Notes under the pieces: generated by a model
Told to the model about the DNA's origin: nothing
Database searches by the model: none
What the model saw: the letters and a program-made list of their open reading frames with translations, nothing else
Shown: positions 43,343 through 52,868 of the stretch, piece by piece
Layout of the letters: every line of letters starts with the position of its first letter
How positions within the stretch are numbered: the stretch's first letter is position 1
Assembly (NCBI GenBank): GCA_023423975.1
Contig: JAFAEO010000068.1
Location: 38,791 to 102,790, forward strand
Direction of reading: 5' to 3'
Source: Pseudomonadota bacterium
GTDB taxonomy: Bacteria > Pseudomonadota > Gammaproteobacteria > Burkholderiales > Burkholderiaceae_B
Length of the DNA stretch: 64,000 bases
Program-made: the position numbers and the translations under genes

Positions 43343-44695
43343 TTACAGCTCTCCGTAGGAGTGCAAGCCCGACAGGAAGATATTGACGCCCAGGAAGGCA
43401 AAGCTGGTGATCACCAGACCGACCAGTGCCCAGTAGGCCGCAAAGGTGCCGCGCATGCCCTTCATCAGGCGCAGGTGCAGCCAGGCCGCATAATTGAGCC
43501 AGACGATAAAGGCCCAGGTTTCTTTCGGGTCCCATTGCCAATAGGTACCCCAGGCATCGGCAGCCCAGAACGCGCCCAGAATGGTGGCCACAGTGAAAAA
43601 GGCAAAGCCGATGGAGATGGACCGGTACATGATATCGTCCAGTACTTCCAGCGGCGGCAATTTAGCGGCAATGACGCGACGCCCAAGCAAAATGGCAGCA
43701 ACGATGGCCAGACTACCCAGAAAGTAGACAAACCAGAAGCCCATATTGTCTTTGTCACGGAAAATGAACAGCTCCGACACCATGGCGCCGCCCACAACCA
43801 GCAGCGGAATCATGGGTTTCCAACTGGTGGTGGCGCCATGCTGCTTGACCAGATAGGCAAAACCGACCATCGCAGACAGTGCAAAGGAGCCATAACCAAT
43901 GAAATTGGCCGGCACGTGCAGTTTCATCCACCAGCTGCGCAGGGCGTTGTTCAACGGTGTAATCACGGCTGCGTCACGCTCAAATGTATACCAGAGCAGG
44001 AATATGACGGCAGACGAGATGACCAGCAGCACAAAACCGCCCAGGGCGCGTGTGTTATAGCGTCTTTCGTAATACAGGTAGAACAGGGCCGTGATCAGGC
44101 AGAACAGCACGAATACTTCATACAGATTGCTGACAGGGATGTGTCCCATATCGGGCGCAATCAGATGACCCTCGCGCCAACGCACCAGCAGGCCGGTAAA
44201 GCCGGCAAAAACGCCGGCCCAGGTCAGGGCTGAACCCATCCAGGCGCCGGTTGTACTGACAAAACCGATCCAATAGCACACGGTGGCCATGAAAAACAGC
44301 GCGCACATCCACAGAATGGCCGATTGCGAAGACAGCAGGTATTTCAGCAGGAAATTGCTTTCCGCATGTGCCAGTTGCCCGTCATAGAGCCAGATCGCCA
44401 GGCCGGCAGCCAGTGCACAGGCAATCATCAGCTTGCGCGCAGGCCGCCACAGCCAGCCAATCCAGGTGGCCGCAAATGTCATGCCGACCAGAATGGCTTT
44501 CTCGTAGTAATCCATCGAATCGGGGTATTGAATGATGGCGTAGACGGCTCCTGCCAGCAACACCAGCAGGAACAAAAGGTCTGACAAGTCTGGTTTACCG
44601 CGCAGCACTCGGCTGTCACCGGACTCGGTAATGTTCTTTTCCCAATCGACCAGCTGGTCGGCGGCTCCTGATGCGGTCACAACGGTATTTGACAT
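43343..44695 (-). CDS. ccsA: System II cytochrome c maturation protein CcsA/ResC
   Basis: The 450-residue polytopic membrane protein has the haem-handling WWD-type segment WGTYWQWDPKETWAFIVW and flanking histidines in membrane helices. With ResB it carries haem across the inner membrane and attaches it to apocytochromes c (system II, also called Ccs). Some databases name this subunit CcsB. It starts 8 nt after the resB gene and the two form one unit. Confidence 0.95.
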   Translation of the reverse strand: MSNTVVTASGAADQLVDWEKNITESGDSRVLRGKPDLSDLLFLLVLLAGAVYAIIQYPDSMDYYEKAILVGMTFAATWIGWLWRPARKLMIACALAAGLAIWLYDGQLAHAESNFLLKYLLSSQSAILWMCALFFMATVCYWIGFVSTTGAWMGSALTWAGVFAGFTGLLVRWREGHLIAPDMGHIPVSNLYEVFVLFCLITALFYLYYERRYNTRALGGFVLLVISSAVIFLLWYTFERDAAVITPLNNALRSWWMKLHVPANFIGYGSFALSAMVGFAYLVKQHGATTSWKPMIPLLVVGGAMVSELFIFRDKDNMGFWFVYFLGSLAIVAAILLGRRVIAAKLPPLEVLDDIMYRSISIGFAFFTVATILGAFWAADAWGTYWQWDPKETWAFIVWLNYAAWLHLRLMKGMRGTFAAYWALVGLVITSFAFLGVNIFLSGLHSYGEL

Positions 44696-44703
44696 ATTTG
44701 CCC

Positions 44704-46812
44704 CTAGGCTTTTTCGTTGCCGGTAAAGTAATGGCGGAAGCGCTCGAATTCACGATTGAAGTCGAGGGTGCGTTTTTGCGAGGTCATTGCTGCCATCATA
44801 CGGCTATCCTGATCATCCTGCCCGGGCTTGACCCAGATCCAGATTCGGCGATCACGGATGTAGAACATGGAAAACACACCCAGCATTAGCAGGATTGATC
44901 CCCCATAGACCATTAGTTTACCCGGGGAACGTGTGGCCTGCAAAACAGTGGCCTGAATGTGCTGAAAGGTTTTCAGCTGAAGAAACATAGGCGACGGATA
45001 GTTTGCCAGATCAGAGACGGCACGCAGGGACAGATCAAACCAGCGCGCCTGTGCCTGGGCATCCGGCCCTTCGAAAACGATGGGCGCAAGACCGGCCTGT
45101 TCACGCGCCAGGTTGCGCAACTCAATGGCGCTGAACAACAGATACTCGCGCAGGATTTTCTTCATGGGCTCGCGCAACTGGGCAGGAACCCGGTCGCTTT
45201 CCGGTACACCCTCGCCGTCAACATAATTGTCGATGCCGGCAAAACCGTCGGCAGCAAAGACGCTGAGCGCACGCTCGGCCAGTTGCACGATGACCGCTTT
45301 ATCAATACGGCCATCCTGGTTCTTTTCTGCATATGCTGTCGCCGCTTTTAAGCGCAACGCCTTGTCATTGAATGCGGCGCGCATGGCCAGAAATTCGTTG
45401 ACTGTGCTTTTGCCATCTGCAGGAATCCGAACATAACGGAACATCGAGTCGCCAGGCAGTTGCATGCCGATCAGGAAAACCGGCGAGTCTTCAAGCATGA
45501 CCGGCAGCATGTAGTTGTTGAACTTGATGGACTGATTGCGATCATCGGTCAGCGTATAGGACACGCTGGGACCAATGTTGCGCAGTTTCTTTTCATTCCG
45601 ACCGGCAGCGCTGCCGGTTACGGCCAGTATGTCTTCCTGAAATGTTTTGGGTTGGGCTGCGCCCGGATTCGGGGCGGACAGATCTTCGACGTTAATGGGT
45701 TTGAAGTCATCGAAGGTCACGGTGTAGTTTTTACTCTGACCATTGAGGGTTGTGGTCAGGCGTGTCTGTTCTCCGACCACACCGGACAATTCAAACGGCG
45801 CGCTGTCGCTGCCCGCCAGCGGATAGCCGGTTACCGACACCTTGGAACCACCATCATGAAAGCTTGACTGATACAGCGTAATACCGTGCATCTGAAACGG
45901 ATGATTGACTTCGATGGTCTCATCGGAAACCTGGCCGGTTTCCCGGTCTGTGATCGTCACTTCGCTGGCAAAGCGCTTGGGCATGCCATTGGTTTCATAG
46001 TACTCAATAATAAATTTATTGAGCTTGATATCGAAGGGCAGCATTTGCAAATACTGGCCGCTGCTGAGCGCCAGAATCCCGGTGTTGGACGTATTGCCTT
46101 CCGCGATAGAGACATTACCGCGAAAACTGGGATTGCCTGGCGAAAAACGCGCTGCTTCGGGCACATCGGAAACGAATCGGGCGGTGTCGGGAATGGGTTG
46201 TTTGCTGCCCAGCCAGATTTGCAGGCGGTTGGGCAGCTCGCTGTCGAGCAGCCCGCCAATACAGACGATCACAATGGCTGCATGCGCGAAAATATAGCCC
46301 AGCCGATTGACACTACCCTTTTTGGCCGCCAGCAGCGTGCCGCTGGCGTCGGTTTTTTCCTTGACCGCATACCCTTCCTTTTTCAGCCAGCCTCGCACCC
46401 GCGCGAGCGAGGCTGCGCTGGTCAGGCCGGTTTGGATATCAATGCGATGAGGAAAGGCTCGCAAGCTGCCTTCGCGGATATATTCGCGAAACGAGCGCAT
46501 GTCTTTGAGCATTTTGGGCGCATTGCGAATCAGGCAGATGCTGGTGGAGACCACCAGAAAAGTCATGATAAGCAGGAACCACCAGGTGTTGTAGACTTGC
46601 GCCACGCCGAATTTGCTGAAAACGGCATACCAGTACATGCCGAACTGGTCGGTGTAGGTCAGATCAGGCTGGTTTTGCTGCAGGACCGTACCGATAATGC
46701 TGGCCACGCAGATAAACATGAGCAGGCTCACAGCAAAACGCATGGAGCCGAGCAATTCAATGAGCTGGGCGCCCCAGGCTCTGGTAGTGGGTCTAGATAC
46801 TGAATTTGTCAT
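44704..46812 (-). CDS. resB: System II cytochrome c maturation protein ResB/Ccs1
   Basis: The 702-residue ResB-family protein has three N-terminal membrane helices, a large periplasmic domain (about 230-630) and a C-terminal helix with M-x-Y-x-G-S-x-L-L-M-L-G-V-F (MVYGGSILLMLGVFSMF). It partners CcsA in haem delivery and apocytochrome reduction. A GTG five codons upstream (46827) with AAGGGG at an 11-nt spacing is a possible alternative start. Confidence 0.94.
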   Translation of the reverse strand: MTNSVSRPTTRAWGAQLIELLGSMRFAVSLLMFICVASIIGTVLQQNQPDLTYTDQFGMYWYAVFSKFGVAQVYNTWWFLLIMTFLVVSTSICLIRNAPKMLKDMRSFREYIREGSLRAFPHRIDIQTGLTSAASLARVRGWLKKEGYAVKEKTDASGTLLAAKKGSVNRLGYIFAHAAIVIVCIGGLLDSELPNRLQIWLGSKQPIPDTARFVSDVPEAARFSPGNPSFRGNVSIAEGNTSNTGILALSSGQYLQMLPFDIKLNKFIIEYYETNGMPKRFASEVTITDRETGQVSDETIEVNHPFQMHGITLYQSSFHDGGSKVSVTGYPLAGSDSAPFELSGVVGEQTRLTTTLNGQSKNYTVTFDDFKPINVEDLSAPNPGAAQPKTFQEDILAVTGSAAGRNEKKLRNIGPSVSYTLTDDRNQSIKFNNYMLPVMLEDSPVFLIGMQLPGDSMFRYVRIPADGKSTVNEFLAMRAAFNDKALRLKAATAYAEKNQDGRIDKAVIVQLAERALSVFAADGFAGIDNYVDGEGVPESDRVPAQLREPMKKILREYLLFSAIELRNLAREQAGLAPIVFEGPDAQAQARWFDLSLRAVSDLANYPSPMFLQLKTFQHIQATVLQATRSPGKLMVYGGSILLMLGVFSMFYIRDRRIWIWVKPGQDDQDSRMMAAMTSQKRTLDFNREFERFRHYFTGNEKA

Positions 46813-46942
46813 AAGAAAAAGGGGCACACGATGCGCGTTACCCCTTCTTTGACCCGTTGTTACGGAAAAGTTCCATAACGCAGGTCAGAAATTGTCGGTT
46901 GCGGCCAATTGCCAGGGGGCCGCTGACCGTCAGGCTGTTGAA

Positions 46943-47656
46943 TCAGCGAATGCCGGCTGCGTAGTCTGCAACGGCCTGGATGTCTGCCTTGTTCATGCGG
47001 TTGGCAATTTTACCCATCATGTTTTCTGCGCCACCCTGCGTGCGATAGCCATCGGCAAAGGCATGCAACTGGGCTTCAAGATACTCTGGATGCTGGCCGG
47101 ACAGACGAGGGAAGGCCGATGGGATACCCTGGCCGGTCGCGCCGTGACAAGATGCACAGGCGGGAACGTCACGCTCGGGGATACCGGCACGCCAGATCTG
47201 GCGACCACGCTCAACCACTTTCCGATTATCGCCCTGCTTGGCTTTGGCCGGCTGGGTCAATTGCTGTTTGCTCAGGAAAACTGACAGGTTCTGCATGTCT
47301 TCCTTGGTCATTTGCGCTACGATAGGCGCCATGGCTGTAGGCTTGCCATCTGGCGTGCCGCGGATAACCTTGTCGGCGGGTGCTTTGAAGTGTTCAAGCT
47401 GAAGCGTGAGGTATTCATGAGGCATGCCGGCCAGACTCGGGTACATGGCAACGCCACTGTTGCCGTTGGCGCCATGACAGGCGACACAGGCAAGAATGCC
47501 GCGAGATGTATCACCCTTTGTGTAAAGGGCTGCGCCTTTCTCGGCGTCAGGAACAGCGGATGCAGCAGCGGCTTCTGCGCCGAAAGCTGTCGTACCGAAG
47601 GCCATACCAGCCAAAACGCTGCCGGCAACCAGAATGTTTGTTAAAACTCGCTTCAT
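46943..47656 (-). CDS. Cytochrome c4, dihaem
   Basis: The 237-residue precursor has a signal peptide (cleavage near AFGA-EAAA) and two c-type haem sites, CVACH and CASCH, each followed by a distal Met (MYPSLAG... and FPRLSGQH regions). The duplicated class I fold is typical of cytochrome c4, a periplasmic electron carrier to terminal oxidases. GAGGATATTC precedes the ATG at 47656; the open frame upstream to 47725 is not used. It lies upstream of the maturation genes on the same strand. Confidence 0.93.
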   Translation of the reverse strand: MKRVLTNILVAGSVLAGMAFGTTAFGAEAAAASAVPDAEKGAALYTKGDTSRGILACVACHGANGNSGVAMYPSLAGMPHEYLTLQLEHFKAPADKVIRGTPDGKPTAMAPIVAQMTKEDMQNLSVFLSKQQLTQPAKAKQGDNRKVVERGRQIWRAGIPERDVPACASCHGATGQGIPSAFPRLSGQHPEYLEAQLHAFADGYRTQGGAENMMGKIANRMNKADIQAVADYAAGIR

Positions 47657-47828
47657 GAATATCCTCTGTGATCCCATGGATCTGGGGCGCACTTTAGCAG
47701 CCACGGCCCGTATTTTAAAAGACAAATGCGTATAAACACGGAAGTATAAACCTCAAACATGAATTTAGGCATTTTTTGGCTTAGCAATTATACAATAGAG
47801 GACGAATCTTTTTTTGCCGGAACCCTTT

Positions 47829-48452
47829 GTGTCAATATTACATCGCGCCTCGTTTTACACTTCAGCCGCCCGGCTCGACCAGTTGCCGCCGCCAGGGGCG
47901 CCTGAAGTCTGTTTTGTGGGCCGCTCCAACGCCGGCAAATCCTCCGCTATCAATGTGCTGGCCAACCAGAAAAAGCTGGCGTTTTCAAGCAAGACACCAG
48001 GCCGCACCCGGCTGATCAACCTGTTTGGCATTCCCGATCCGCTGGATCCGGAGCAGCCGCTTGGCTTTCTGACCGACCTGCCCGGTTACGGGTATGCCTC
48101 TGTCGCCCGCGACGCCCGCGAAGAATGGGCTGAAGTGCTGGGCGCCTATCTGCGCCAGCGCACCTCGCTGGCTGGCGTCGTGCTGCTGATTGACATCCGC
48201 CGTGGCGTGACCGATCTGGACCGACGCCTGGCCAACTGGATCGCGCCTACCGGCAAACCCGTGCTGGCGCTGTTGACCAAGGCAGACAAACTGCCCTATG
48301 GACAACGCATCAAGGCGGTCTTTGCGGTGAAACAGGAGCTGGCTGATATCGGCGCCCTGAATGCAGTGCCGTTTTCCGCCACGCAACGCATCGGGCTGGA
48401 AGAGGCTGACCGCAGCATCGTCAACTGGATTTCTCCGCAGGTCGTGCCCTGA
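47829..48452 (+). CDS. engB: Ribosome biogenesis GTPase YihA/EngB
   Basis: The 207-residue GTPase has G1 GRSNAGKSS at 31-39, G2 T in GRTRLIN, G3 DLPGYGYA, G4 TKAD and G5 SATQ. It takes part in assembly of the large ribosomal subunit. GTG at 47829 begins the conserved N-terminus (SILHRASFYTSAARLD); a TTG five codons upstream is possible. It is divergent from cytochrome c4. Confidence 0.96.
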   Translation: MSILHRASFYTSAARLDQLPPPGAPEVCFVGRSNAGKSSAINVLANQKKLAFSSKTPGRTRLINLFGIPDPLDPEQPLGFLTDLPGYGYASVARDAREEWAEVLGAYLRQRTSLAGVVLLIDIRRGVTDLDRRLANWIAPTGKPVLALLTKADKLPYGQRIKAVFAVKQELADIGALNAVPFSATQRIGLEEADRSIVNWISPQVVP

Positions 48453-48759
48453 TTGCCACGCTCCTCGGTGAACGGGCAGACCGGGCGGAACTTTTCGGAC
48501 GGCGGACACTCTGATGACCCAATCGCGTACTCGGGTTCGCTTCAGGATACCTGTGCAAGGCAGCTGCGCGCCGGGTCCGCAACTGCCGGGCTGGGAAGCA
48601 GCCTGTGTTCCGGCAACGGATATGATTGCTGCACCCACGGCCACTTGCTCGCTCGCGTGCCCTGGACCTGCACAACCCTGCGGATGATTTCTGACCCCCT
48701 TTTTTTGCTTCACCTTTCTATTGCACCCCTGTGGTGCCGACTGCAATACGGATAACACC
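48453..48759. other. Intergenic region between engB and hemB
   Basis: This 307-nt GC-rich gap shows no recognisable gene, terminator or repeat. Confidence 0.4.
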
Positions 48760-49773
48760 ATGACTTCAATTATCACTGCCGATTTTCCCGCATCCCGCCC
48801 CCGTCGTAACCGTCGTGACAACTTTTCGCGCCGGCTGGTTCAGGAAAACGTCCTGACCGTTAATGATCTGATTTACCCGGTATTCATCAAGGAAGGCACG
48901 GGCGTGACCGAGGCGGTGGCGTCCATGCCAGGTGTAAACCGGTACAGTCCCGACACACTGCTGGCAGTGGCCGAGACCTGTGTTTCGCTGGGCATTCCGG
49001 TAATGGCGTTGTTTCCCTCTATCGATCCCGCACTGAAAACGCCCGACGGCATTGCCGCCACGCATGAAGATGGCCTGATTCCGCGCACCATTGCCATGCT
49101 CAAAAAGGCGTTCCCCGAACTGGGTATTTTATGCGATGTGGCGCTGGATCCGTATACCAGCCACGGGCAGGATGGCGTACTGGACAAAGATGGTTACGTG
49201 CTGAATGACGAGACCACCGACATCCTGGTGCAGCAGGCATTGACCCAGGCCCGCGCCGGCGCCGACTATGTCGCGCCCAGCGATATGATGGACGGCCGTA
49301 TCGGCGCCATCCGGCAAGCCCTGGAAAAGGAAAAGTTGATCTACACCCGCATCATGGCCTATTCGGCCAAGTACGCCAGCGCCTTCTACGGGCCGTTTCG
49401 CGATGCGGTGGGCTCGGCCACCAATCTGGGTAAATCCAACAAAATGACTTACCAGATGGACCCGGCCAATCGCAACGAAGCACTGCGGGAAATCGCAGCA
49501 GATATCCGCGAAGGCGCCGATATGGTCATGGTCAAGCCTGGCATGCCCTATCTGGATATCGTACGGGACGTCAAGGACACTTTCCGCGTGCCTACCTACG
49601 CCTATCAGGTTAGCGGCGAATACGCCATGATCAAGGCGGCCGCGCAAAACGGCTGGCTGGACCACGACAAGGTCATGATGGAATCGCTGATGTGTTTCAA
49701 GCGCGCCGGCGCCGACGGCATCCTGACGTATTTCTCAATTGAAGCTGCCCGCATTCTGACCGGACGTCAGTAA
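48760..49773 (+). CDS. hemB: Porphobilinogen synthase (5-aminolaevulinate dehydratase)
   Basis: The 337-residue HemB has catalytic Schiff-base lysines K204 (YSAKYAS) and K259 (MVKPGMPYLD). The metal segment reads DVALDPYTSHGQDG, with Asp in place of the zinc-binding Cys, so it is the magnesium-dependent, Pseudomonas-like type. It joins two aminolaevulinate molecules in haem synthesis. The ATG at 48760 gives the normal N-terminus. Haem supply suits its place next to the cytochrome c genes. Confidence 0.97.
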   Translation: MTSIITADFPASRPRRNRRDNFSRRLVQENVLTVNDLIYPVFIKEGTGVTEAVASMPGVNRYSPDTLLAVAETCVSLGIPVMALFPSIDPALKTPDGIAATHEDGLIPRTIAMLKKAFPELGILCDVALDPYTSHGQDGVLDKDGYVLNDETTDILVQQALTQARAGADYVAPSDMMDGRIGAIRQALEKEKLIYTRIMAYSAKYASAFYGPFRDAVGSATNLGKSNKMTYQMDPANRNEALREIAADIREGADMVMVKPGMPYLDIVRDVKDTFRVPTYAYQVSGEYAMIKAAAQNGWLDHDKVMMESLMCFKRAGADGILTYFSIEAARILTGRQ

Positions 49774-49842
49774 ACCCCGATAGTCAACCACAAGCAGTCT
49801 GCCACTGGGCCCATGCATTCTTGATGTGGCGATCCGTGGCAG

Positions 49843-49910
49843 TTGTGGGTTGTGGGTTGTGGGTTGTGGGTTGTGGGTTGTGGATTGTGGATTGTGGATT
49901 GTGGATTGTG
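49843..49910 (+). repeat. Heptamer tandem array (TTGTGGG then TTGTGGA) with G-quadruplex pattern
   Basis: Five TTGTGGG units (49843-49877) run straight into four TTGTGGA units (49878-49905) and a partial unit to 49910, 9.7 copies in one 7-bp register. The first part has five GGG runs separated by TTGT, a canonical intramolecular G-quadruplex pattern (GGG-N4 repeated) on the plus strand. It lies between hemB and galU. The surrounding gap has no gene. Confidence 0.9.
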
Positions 49911-50050
49911 CACAGAGGCTGATCGTAACGGCCGCAACCGGCCACAGATTCTGAAAAAGATTGGAATACAAGCCCCGTCTGGACTGAGTCGCCCACAGTC
50001 AATCACGGGAGCGGCATAGTCGCCCGCCGTGATGGCCGTTCGGGGATAAA

Positions 50051-50887
50051 TTACAGCTTGAAGCCGTGGTATTTCTGACCCAGCGCGACTGTCGCGGCAA
50101 AAAAGCCCGCCTTGCTACCGCAATCGTAGCGCGTGCCTTCGTAGGCAAACCCAAATACGTTACGGCTCTTGAGCAGGGCAGCAATACCGTCGGTAAGCTG
50201 GATCTCGCCACCGGCGCCCTTGCCGATGTGACGCAGATATTCAAAAATTTCCGGCTCGAGAATATAGCGACCGACCACGGCCTTGTCCGACGGCGCATCA
50301 TCGGGTGCAGGCTTTTCAACGATCTGGTTCACCTGGATCGTGTTGGACGACACCGATTTACCCGCGATAATCCCGTATTTATTGGAATCTTCACGAGCAA
50401 TGGTCTGGATGCCAAGCACACTGCCGTTATTGGCATGCGCAGCCTGAATCAGTTGCTGGGTCACCGGCACGTTCGAATCGATCAGGTCATCGGCCAGCAA
50501 CACGGCGAACGGCTCATTGCCCACCACCGGTTCGGCACACAGCACGGCGTGCCCCAGGCCCAGCGGTGCCGGCTGGCGGATGTAAATACAATTGACATTG
50601 GACGGAATGACCTGCCGCACCTGCTCCAGCATCTCCTGCTTGCCCTTTTCTTCCAGTTCGGATTCCAGCTCGGGCATCGAGTCAAAATGATCCTCGATCG
50701 CACGCTTGTGTCGCCCGGTAATGAAAATCAGATCGGTAATGCCTGCCTTGACCGCCTCTTCCACTGCGTATTGGATAAGGGGCTTATCCACAACGGGCAG
50801 CATCTCTTTAGGCATGGCCTTGGTCGCCGGCAAAAAGCGGGTGCCCAGGCCTGCGACGGGAAATACAGCTTTACGGATCGGATTCAT
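50051..50887 (-). CDS. galU: UTP-glucose-1-phosphate uridylyltransferase
   Basis: The 278-residue nucleotidyltransferase begins KAVFPVAGLGTRFLPATKA, with the G-x-G-T-R-x-x-P-x-T-K motif, then VDKPLIQYAVEEA, FAVLLADDLID and FAYEGTRYDCGSK. It makes UDP-glucose for polysaccharides and lipopolysaccharide. It is followed upstream in the window by rfbC on the same strand (54-nt gap), consistent with envelope sugar metabolism. Confidence 0.96.
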   Translation of the reverse strand: MNPIRKAVFPVAGLGTRFLPATKAMPKEMLPVVDKPLIQYAVEEAVKAGITDLIFITGRHKRAIEDHFDSMPELESELEEKGKQEMLEQVRQVIPSNVNCIYIRQPAPLGLGHAVLCAEPVVGNEPFAVLLADDLIDSNVPVTQQLIQAAHANNGSVLGIQTIAREDSNKYGIIAGKSVSSNTIQVNQIVEKPAPDDAPSDKAVVGRYILEPEIFEYLRHIGKGAGGEIQLTDGIAALLKSRNVFGFAYEGTRYDCGSKAGFFAATVALGQKYHGFKL

Positions 50888-50941
50888 TTAAACCTCATTG
50901 ACGTATCGAATAACGCCATTTTATGATAAAACCCCTGGCGC

Positions 50942-51496
50942 TCAGGGGTATAAGTCCTGCAGGCCGGCAAACACAGGGAAACGCCGATCCCGGCCCGACA
51001 ATATCATATGCTCGCGCGGTACCTGCCAGTTAATGTTCAGTTGCGGGTCGTCAAAGGCCAGGCCACGCTCGTAATCGGGCGCATAGGCCGCATCTGTTTT
51101 GTAGGTAAAAATAGCCTGTTCGCTGAGCACGGCAAAACCATGCGCAAAGCCGGCTGGAATAAACAGCGATTGCTTGCGTACGGCATCCAGTTCAATTTGC
51201 AGGGACTGCCCGAAGGTCGCGCTGCTCTTGCGCAGATCGACAATGACATCGCGCACGCGCCCGGCCACCACGCGCACCAGCTTGTTCTGGGCATAGGGGG
51301 GCAATTGGTAATGCAGCCCTCGCACCACGCCATAAGACGACTGTGATTCATTGTCCTGGATAAAGCGCAGTTCGCGTCCTGCCGCCTCGTCGAGCACCTG
51401 TTGGCGCCAGGCTTCCAGAAAATAACCGCGTTCGTCGCGATGCACTTTGGGAGTGATCAGCAGGACATCGGGAATAACCAGGCGTTCTGTTTTCAT
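50942..51496 (-). CDS. rfbC: dTDP-4-dehydrorhamnose 3,5-epimerase
   Basis: The 184-residue cupin has the RmlC motifs DERGYFLEAW, FIQDNESQSSYGVVRGLHYQ with the catalytic His, and FIPAGFAHGFAVL with Y in TYKTDAAYAP. It makes the third step of dTDP-L-rhamnose synthesis. ATG 51496 is preferred over an in-frame TTG at 51517. It is divergent from rfbB. The thymidylyltransferase (rfbA) and reductase (rfbD) genes are not in the window. Confidence 0.95.
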   Translation of the reverse strand: MKTERLVIPDVLLITPKVHRDERGYFLEAWRQQVLDEAAGRELRFIQDNESQSSYGVVRGLHYQLPPYAQNKLVRVVAGRVRDVIVDLRKSSATFGQSLQIELDAVRKQSLFIPAGFAHGFAVLSEQAIFTYKTDAAYAPDYERGLAFDDPQLNINWQVPREHMILSGRDRRFPVFAGLQDLYP

Positions 51497-51643
51497 GCGT
51501 ATCGGGCAAAGCCCCAATGGATTGCATCAGCGCTGATTATAACGGATCGGCCCTCATTTGCGTCCTTGCCCGACTTCGCGGTTTATAGCCATCCTGTTAT
51601 CATGAGCCATTGCAACTTTTACATGACGGCCCCGAACGCGATG

Positions 51644-52726
51644 GCATCTTTGCTTGTTACCGGTGGCGCCGGATTTATCGGCGCCAATTTTGTTCATTAC
51701 TGGCTCCGAGCGCATCCAGACGATACGCTGGTAGTGCTGGATGCGCTAACTTACGCGGGCAACCGCAGCAGCCTTGCCGGGCTTGAACGCCACGCCTACT
51801 TCACATTTGTACACGGCAATATCTGCAATACGGACAAAGTGATCGCATTACTGCAACAGCACCACGTCGATACCATCGTGCATTTTGCGGCAGAAAGCCA
51901 TGTGGATCGGTCCATCCAGGGGCCCGACACCTTTATCCGGACCAATATCACCGGCACCCACAGCCTGCTCAAAGCGGCCCGCCAGGTATGGTTAGAGGTA
52001 CCGGCGCTGCAAAGAAAAGCCGCCCGGCCACACCGCTTTCATCACGTCAGCACTGATGAGGTTTTCGGCAGCCTGGCGGCCGGCCAGCCAGCGTTTACCG
52101 AAGACACGCCCTATGCGCCGAACTCGCCGTACTCGGCCAGCAAGGCCGCAGCTGATCATCTGGTGCGGGCCTACCACCAGACTTACGGCCTGGCCACGAC
52201 CATCAGCCGGTGCTCGAACAATTACGGACCCTATCACTATCCCGAAAAACTCATCCCACTGACACTGACAAACATCCTGCACAATAGGCCCATTCCGGTT
52301 TTTGGCGATGGGCAGCAGGTGCGCGACTGGCTTTACGTACTGGACCACGTTCGCGCGATCGAAGCGATTCTGGCGCAAGGCAAACCGGGCGACACCTGGA
52401 ACGTCGGCGCCCGCTGTGAGCTGACTAACCTGCAGCTCATCCAGCAGTTGTGCCAGATCATGGACCGGGCCTTTGCAACGCAGCCACCATTGCGACAGCG
52501 GTTTGCGCAGGCAACGGCCGCGCAGGCAGGCAATAGCGCGTCATTGATCCGCTATGTACAAGATCGCCCCGGACATGACCGGCGCTACGCCGTTGACCCG
52601 ACAAAAATTGAACAAGAGCTGGGTTTTGTCGCGAGCGAGCCGTTTGACGCGGGCATTGCCAAAACAGTTGACTGGTTCCTGGACAATGAGCCGTGGTGGC
52701 GCTCGGCCGCATCACAATTGGCATAA
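51644..52726 (+). CDS. rfbB: dTDP-glucose 4,6-dehydratase
   Basis: The 360-residue extended SDR has GGAGFIGANF at residues 8-17, HFAAESHVDRSI, the T-D-E catalytic triplet (HVSTDEVFG), YSASKAAADH, and NNYGPYHYPEKLIP. It makes the dTDP-4-keto-6-deoxyglucose precursor of rhamnose and other deoxysugars. The frame is open far upstream; ATGs at 51602 and 51626 are alternatives, and 51644 best matches the family N-terminus. About ten residues are inserted near 125 (VPALQRKAARPH) relative to E. coli. Confidence 0.95.
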   Translation, partial: ASLLVTGGAGFIGANFVHYWLRAHPDDTLVVLDALTYAGNRSSLAGLERHAYFTFVHGNICNTDKVIALLQQHHVDTIVHFAAESHVDRSIQGPDTFIRTNITGTHSLLKAARQVWLEVPALQRKAARPHRFHHVSTDEVFGSLAAGQPAFTEDTPYAPNSPYSASKAAADHLVRAYHQTYGLATTISRCSNNYGPYHYPEKLIPLTLTNILHNRPIPVFGDGQQVRDWLYVLDHVRAIEAILAQGKPGDTWNVGARCELTNLQLIQQLCQIMDRAFATQPPLRQRFAQATAAQAGNSASLIRYVQDRPGHDRRYAVDPTKIEQELGFVASEPFDAGIAKTVDWFLDNEPWWRSAASQLA

Positions 52727-52868
52727 ATTTGCAGGAGCCGCTCACGCCGTTTTAATCTGCTCAAATCAGTTACCCGGCGCAAACATGCGCCGTCCCGTAC
52801 GACACGGTGAGCGCCTTTTAACAATCAATAAAGGTTACCCGGCCGTCACGCGCCCGCAGCGACACGAA

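Noticed and set aside
43283..44233. Long plus-strand open frame opposite ccsA
   Set aside because: It is the antisense of a well-recognised membrane protein gene; the translation is low-complexity and matches nothing.
45886..46803. Long plus-strand open frame opposite resB
   Set aside because: Antisense of resB, without a ribosome site or family features.
49843..49910. CRISPR array
   Set aside because: The unit is 7 bp with no spacers, so it is a simple tandem repeat.
49735..50006. Minus-strand open frames rich in H-N-P-Q-T repeats
   Set aside because: They are translations of the heptamer array in different frames and not real genes.
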